Source: Bacteroidota bacterium (GTDB taxonomy: Bacteria > Bacteroidota > Ignavibacteria > Ignavibacteriales > Melioribacteraceae). From it: 9,187 bases of DNA. Where the stretch lies: assembly GCA_023381535.1 (NCBI GenBank), contig JAMCSN010000054.1, forward strand, positions 1-9,187, read 5' to 3'. The translations under genes and the position numbers were made by a program. Position 1 is the first letter of the stretch. Every line of letters begins with the position of its first letter. Below the pieces are notes generated by a model. That model was given only the letters and a program-made list of their open reading frames with translations. It was not told where the DNA came from and did no database searches. Positions 6,242-9,187 of this stretch are shown here, piece by piece.

Positions 6242-7735
6242 ATGAAATTTGTTAATGGTCTTTTCGTAATTTCTATCTTACTTGTTTCGGTCATGAAAGG
6301 GCAATCAATTCAGTTTAATGATTACTTTACGAATCAAACAATGCGGATCGATTATTTCCACATTGGCGATGCGACCAGCGAGATGGTTACGCTCGATCAC
6401 GTTTATCAATATGGAATTTGGGCAGGCAGTTTGAAAAATTTGATCGATGATTTTAACAACGGCGCGTATTACTACAAAGTTTACGATTTGGCTTCTCCCA
6501 AAGGGACGGATTCCCGCGGGAAATTAATTTTCTCGAAAGGGTTCGACAGTTACTTTAAAGAATATCAAACCAGCGATGACGCGGCAAAAGGAATCAAACG
6601 CACATATCAAGAAAGCGCGATCATTCCATACCCGAAAAACAAAATAAAGTTTGTGCTAGAGAAACGCGATAAGCAGAATAATCTCAACGAAGTCTATTCA
6701 ACCGAAATCGATCCGAGTGATCTTTACATAATTAAAGATGCCGTGAAAGACAATTCCGTGAAGGTTTACAAAAGTCATTACTCCGGCGATCCGCACATAA
6801 AAGTTGATGTGGTTATTCTCGCCGACGGTTACACCACTAAGGAACAGAAAAAATTTGAGAAGGATTTGAAACGCTACACAAATATTTTTTTAAGCCACAA
6901 CCCTTACAAGAATATTAAAGATAAATTTAACATTTATGGAGTTTTCAAACCGTCGCAGGAAAGCGGGATTGACGAGCCCGGCGCGAATATTTATAAGAGT
7001 ACAACTCTCGGCACAACATTTTATTCGCTCGGTTCGGAAAGATATGTTTTAACCGAAGACAACAAAGCGGTTCATGATCTTGCGGCACATGTTCCGTACG
7101 ACGCAATCTATATTATGTGCAACAGCGCCCGATACGGAGGCGGCGGAATTTATAATTTCTACTGCACGTTTGTTGCAGACAACCAGTTCAGTCCTTACAT
7201 TTTCTTACATGAGTTCGGTCATTCGTTCGGCGGATTGGCTGACGAGTATTACACGTCGGATGTTGCATACAATGAATTTTATCCGAAAGATGTTGAGCCG
7301 GTCGAACCGAACATTACGCGGCTGCTTGATAAAGACAACTTGAAATGGAAAAATCTTATCACGCCCGGAATTGAAATTCCTACTCCGTGGGAAAAAGAAA
7401 ATTACGATAAGATGGATTACGCTTGGCAAAAAGAGCGTCGCTCGATGAACAATCACATTGCAGAGTTGAAACGTAACAAAGCGCAGCAAAAAGAAATTGA
7501 TGCCGCGCAGAATGAATACAATGAGAAAGACAAAATCCACAGCGACGAAGTTGATAAGTATTTGATGAGCAGTAAATACTGGGGCAAAGTAGGCGCATTT
7601 GAGGGCGCAGGTTATTCCGCAAAAGGAATGTACCGTCCAATGTTGGATTGCATAATGTTTTCAAAGGGGACAAAACCGTTTTGCAAAGTATGCGAAGATC
7701 ATTTGGGAAAAGTGATCGAGCACTTTTCGAATTGA
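6242..7735 (+). CDS. Secreted zinc metallopeptidase, M64 (IgA-peptidase-type) family
   Basis: The 497-residue protein has an N-terminal signal peptide (FVNGLFVISILLVSV, cleavage probably near the GQS at 20-22). An M64 N-terminal beta-rich domain (about 25-170) follows, then the catalytic domain opening with VDVVILADGYTTKEQ (188-202). The zinc site is HEFGH at 323-327 (E324 the general base) followed by SFGGLADEY (328-336), the typical M64 continuation that should supply the third ligand. The C-terminus has VGAFEGAGY (450-458), YRPMLDCIMF (C470) and FCKVC (C481, C484), conserved Cys positions in this family. Between PTPW (380-383) and VGAFEGAGY lies a highly charged, probably helical stretch of about 65 residues. 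The family is named after a clostridial IgA protease, but most bacterial members have unknown substrates, and an extracellular or periplasmic role in protein breakdown is the safer reading. It is divergent from DUF4159 and has a good ribosome binding site. Confidence 0.93.
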   Translation: MKFVNGLFVISILLVSVMKGQSIQFNDYFTNQTMRIDYFHIGDATSEMVTLDHVYQYGIWAGSLKNLIDDFNNGAYYYKVYDLASPKGTDSRGKLIFSKGFDSYFKEYQTSDDAAKGIKRTYQESAIIPYPKNKIKFVLEKRDKQNNLNEVYSTEIDPSDLYIIKDAVKDNSVKVYKSHYSGDPHIKVDVVILADGYTTKEQKKFEKDLKRYTNIFLSHNPYKNIKDKFNIYGVFKPSQESGIDEPGANIYKSTTLGTTFYSLGSERYVLTEDNKAVHDLAAHVPYDAIYIMCNSARYGGGGIYNFYCTFVADNQFSPYIFLHEFGHSFGGLADEYYTSDVAYNEFYPKDVEPVEPNITRLLDKDNLKWKNLITPGIEIPTPWEKENYDKMDYAWQKERRSMNNHIAELKRNKAQQKEIDAAQNEYNEKDKIHSDEVDKYLMSSKYWGKVGAFEGAGYSAKGMYRPMLDCIMFSKGTKPFCKVCEDHLGKVIEHFSN

Positions 7736-7778
7736 AAATAATGCATGGACTAAATTTGAAATCCAGTCAACTTAAATT

Positions 7779-8330
7779 ATGAAAAGCCATCACCGTCATT
7801 CTATAAGAATGAAAGGTTTTGATTACGCAACTCCCTGGTGGTATTACGTTACAATATGTGTACATCAACACTTTCCGTTTTTGGGAAAGGTCGAAGACGG
7901 GAAGGTCGCTTTGTCAATTGCCGGACGAATTGCACAAGAATGCTGGGAACAAATACCCGAACATTTTCCAAATGTTGAATTAGATTACTTTGTTATAATG
8001 CCGAATCACATCCACGGTGTAATTATTATAAACGAGAAGAAAGAAATTCAAGATAGTAGGGACGTTAAATTTAACGTCCCTACAAAGAAAGAATATTTCT
8101 CACAGATATCGCCGAAGAAGAATTCGTTGTCAACTATCGTTAGGACTTTTAAAGCCGCAGTTACGCGCGAATGTAAAAGAAAGGGATATAATCGTTTTTG
8201 TTGGCAGAGCAGTTTTTATGATCGTATAATCCGCAATGAGAAGGAATTGTTTGAGATTAGAAAGTACATTGAATATAATCCGCTGAAATGGGAATTTGAA
8301 AAAGAAATACCAGAGAATATGGAGTTATAA
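7779..8330 (+). CDS. REP-associated tyrosine transposase (RAYT, HUH/Y1 transposase family)
   Basis: The 183-residue product matches IS200/IS605-like Y1 transposases of the REP-associated type. It starts ATG 7779, with KGFDYATPWWYYVTICV (12-28) as the usual first strand. MPNHIHG (74-80) contains the HUH metal-binding pair H77 and H79. The C-terminal part FCWQSSFYDRIIRNEKELFEIRKYIEYNPLKW (140-171) carries the probable nucleophile Y163 in the helix before NP. These enzymes nick and join single-stranded DNA at REP-type hairpins and usually exist as single chromosomal copies without their own terminal repeats. All key residues are present, so it is likely intact. Residues 93-102 are encoded by a perfect 28-bp palindrome lying in the variable linker between the HUH motif and the tyrosine. 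No Shine-Dalgarno precedes the ATG. It begins 43 nt after the M64 stop and is probably an independent insertion between unrelated genes. Confidence 0.93.
   Translation: MKSHHRHSIRMKGFDYATPWWYYVTICVHQHFPFLGKVEDGKVALSIAGRIAQECWEQIPEHFPNVELDYFVIMPNHIHGVIIINEKKEIQDSRDVKFNVPTKKEYFSQISPKKNSLSTIVRTFKAAVTRECKRKGYNRFCWQSSFYDRIIRNEKELFEIRKYIEYNPLKWEFEKEIPENMEL
8056..8083. repeat. Perfect 28-bp palindrome inside the RAYT gene, candidate REP unit
   Basis: The half-site GTAGGGACGTTAAA is followed directly by its exact reverse complement, centred between 8069 and 8070. Flanking bases do not pair (A against A). Each strand begins with GTAG, the tetranucleotide that flanks E. coli REP hairpins recognised by its RAYT. 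The reading frame stays open across it. Confidence 0.8.
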
Positions 8331-8339
8331 ATATCTTTA

Positions 8340-8413
8340 TTCACAAAAACATTGTTCGGTGAAGAGCATTTAATAAAGGTGATTGAACACTATACGGAAT
8401 AAGTTATTGTGAA
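8340..8413. repeat. Nested inverted repeat just downstream of the RAYT gene
   Basis: TTCACAAAAAC (8340-8350) pairs with GTTATTGTGAA (8403-8413) at 10 of 11 positions, and inside it TGTTC (8353-8357) pairs with GAACA (8385-8389). It starts 10 bases after the RAYT stop. It could be a right-end structure of the transposase unit or part of its 3' untranslated region. The arms are AT-rich and the loop is long, so chance is possible. Confidence 0.3.
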
Positions 8414-8435
8414 ACGAAAGACGTGAAAAGGCGTA

Positions 8436-8445
8436 CAAAATTTTG
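8436..8445. repeat. 10-bp palindrome adjacent to the GC hairpin
   Basis: CAAAATTTTG is a perfect palindrome immediately left of the hairpin at 8445-8467. Together they make a compact structured block in the RAYT-lipid kinase gap. Confidence 0.4.
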
Positions 8446-8467
8446 AGAGGGGTCATTGACCCCCCTT
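8445..8467. terminator. GC-rich hairpin in the RAYT-lipid kinase gap (terminator or REP-like)
   Basis: GGGGTC (8449-8454) and GACCCC (8458-8463) pair perfectly around an ATT loop; past one A/C mismatch the stem continues with G-C, A-T and G-T pairs. A T-rich but interrupted run (TTCGGTTCTTTATCTTTCC) follows on the plus strand. It could end transcription of the RAYT gene before the lipid kinase. The lack of a clean T tract leaves a repeat-element origin open. Confidence 0.45.
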
Positions 8468-8527
8468 CGGTTCTTTATCTTTCCTTTCTTCCACTTAAAA
8501 ACTTATCTTGCAATAAAACAATCGGTC

Positions 8528-8531
8528 GGGA
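8528..8531 (+). promoter_or_regulatory. Ribosome binding site of the lipid kinase gene
   Basis: GGGA lies 6 nt before the ATG at 8538, a modest Shine-Dalgarno that supports this start. Confidence 0.4.
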
Positions 8532-8537
8532 CCATTC

Positions 8538-9187
8538 ATGAAAATATTTTACCTGAACAATCCAGCTTCACATGGTGGTAAGGGCGCTAAATATTTCTCG
8601 TTGATAAAAAACGAACTAAACAAACGCAGTATCGAATTCGATTCTGCTCAAACAGAATATGCCGGACACGGAACAGAAATCGTAAAGAATATCAACTTCG
8701 AAGACTACGACGGCATTGTCGTTTCCGGCGGCGACGGGACTGTCTTCGAAGCGCTCAACGGTTACTTTACAAATTCGTCTAAGAAACGGATTCCATTCGG
8801 CGTGATTCCAATAGGCAGGGGAAATGCTTTTGCCCGCGATCTAGATCTGTTTCCGGAAAAATGGGAAGACGCCATCGGCATACTTGTATCATGCAAAACA
8901 AAATTTGTTGATGTCGGGTTGTTCAGCACAAACGGGAAAAAGTTTTACTTCATTAACATTTTAGGGTTTGGATTCGTGACCGACGTTGCCGCGACTGCGC
9001 AGAAACTAAGCGTATTTGGCGCGCTTTCGTATATACTTGGCGTGTTATACCGAACCATTATGCTGAGGTCATTCGATCTGAAATTTGAGGCAGACGGAAA
9101 AATGTTTGAGCGAAAAAATGTTTTTGTTGAAATCTCCAACACAAAGTTTACCGGGAAAGATTTCTTCATGGCTCCATCGGCGCAGTT
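8538..9187 (+). CDS. Diacylglycerol/lipid kinase family protein (DAGK catalytic domain), N-terminal part, runs off right edge
   Basis: From ATG 8538, 216 complete codons are open to the window end; the usual family length is about 290-320, so roughly the last third is missing. The start KIFYLNNPASHGGKGAK (2-18) is the typical N-P-x-S/A opening strand and loop. The nucleotide-binding motif SGGDGT is at 63-68, followed by PFGVIPIGRGNAFARDL (86-102), the second conserved loop (usually G-T-x-N; here G-R-G-N). FVDVGLFS and FYFINILGFGF (123-147) lead into the C-terminal beta-sandwich domain. There is no signal peptide; relatives are cytosolic or membrane-associated and phosphorylate diacylglycerol or similar lipids with ATP, recycling lipid head-group by-products. 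The exact substrate cannot be told from this part. It stands alone after a 207-bp gap and appears to have its own promoter. Confidence 0.92.
   Translation, partial: MKIFYLNNPASHGGKGAKYFSLIKNELNKRSIEFDSAQTEYAGHGTEIVKNINFEDYDGIVVSGGDGTVFEALNGYFTNSSKKRIPFGVIPIGRGNAFARDLDLFPEKWEDAIGILVSCKTKFVDVGLFSTNGKKFYFINILGFGFVTDVAATAQKLSVFGALSYILGVLYRTIMLRSFDLKFEADGKMFERKNVFVEISNTKFTGKDFFMAPSAQ

Noticed and set aside
7074..7343. Open frame in another frame within the M64 gene
   Set aside because: It lies wholly inside a gene with clear family motifs and has no own signals.
8945..9169. Minus-strand open frame opposite the lipid kinase gene
   Set aside because: It is antisense to a well-supported conserved coding region.

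Overview
The window reads as a chromosomal segment of an AT-rich member of the Bacteroidota/Chlorobiota/Ignavibacteriota (FCB) group, most likely Ignavibacteria-like. The main reasons are a DUF4159 gene followed by a very long Gln/Met-rich DUF4175 gene, an M64 metallopeptidase, a type-I-lipoprotein cupredoxin, and mostly weak Shine-Dalgarno sites. This placement is inferred from gene families and not from a marker gene.

Layout from left to right. Positions 1-455 (minus) hold the N-terminal part of a DNA methyltransferase that runs off the left edge. 550-1092 (minus) is a DUF1697 protein. After a divergent intergenic region, 1355-1741 (plus) is a small copper-binding lipoprotein, convergent with 1845-5210 (minus), a 1121-residue DUF4175 membrane protein. 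Upstream of it on the same strand, across a 226-bp gap filled by a GC-rich inverted-repeat element, lies the DUF4159 gene (5437-6099, GTG start). Divergent from that pair is a secreted M64 zinc peptidase (6242-7735). It is followed by a REP-associated HUH/Tyr transposase (RAYT, 7779-8330), a 207-bp spacer with several inverted repeats, and the first 216 codons of a diacylglycerol/lipid kinase (8538 to the right edge).

Functional links. The one clear multi-gene unit is DUF4159-DUF4175, both envelope proteins; in related genomes they often accompany MoxR/BatA-type 'aerotolerance' operons, but here the unit begins directly at a divergent promoter region and no other operon members are present. 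The remaining genes look like independent single units. Mobile or variable DNA shows up in three places. The RAYT carries a perfect 28-bp palindrome inside its own reading frame. A 129-bp inverted-repeat element sits between DUF4159 and DUF4175. The methyltransferase gene has two adjacent long A tracts (A10 and A9) that could make it slippage-prone. No rRNA, tRNA, CRISPR array or complete defence system was seen. No stretch of more than 300 bases lacks a gene.
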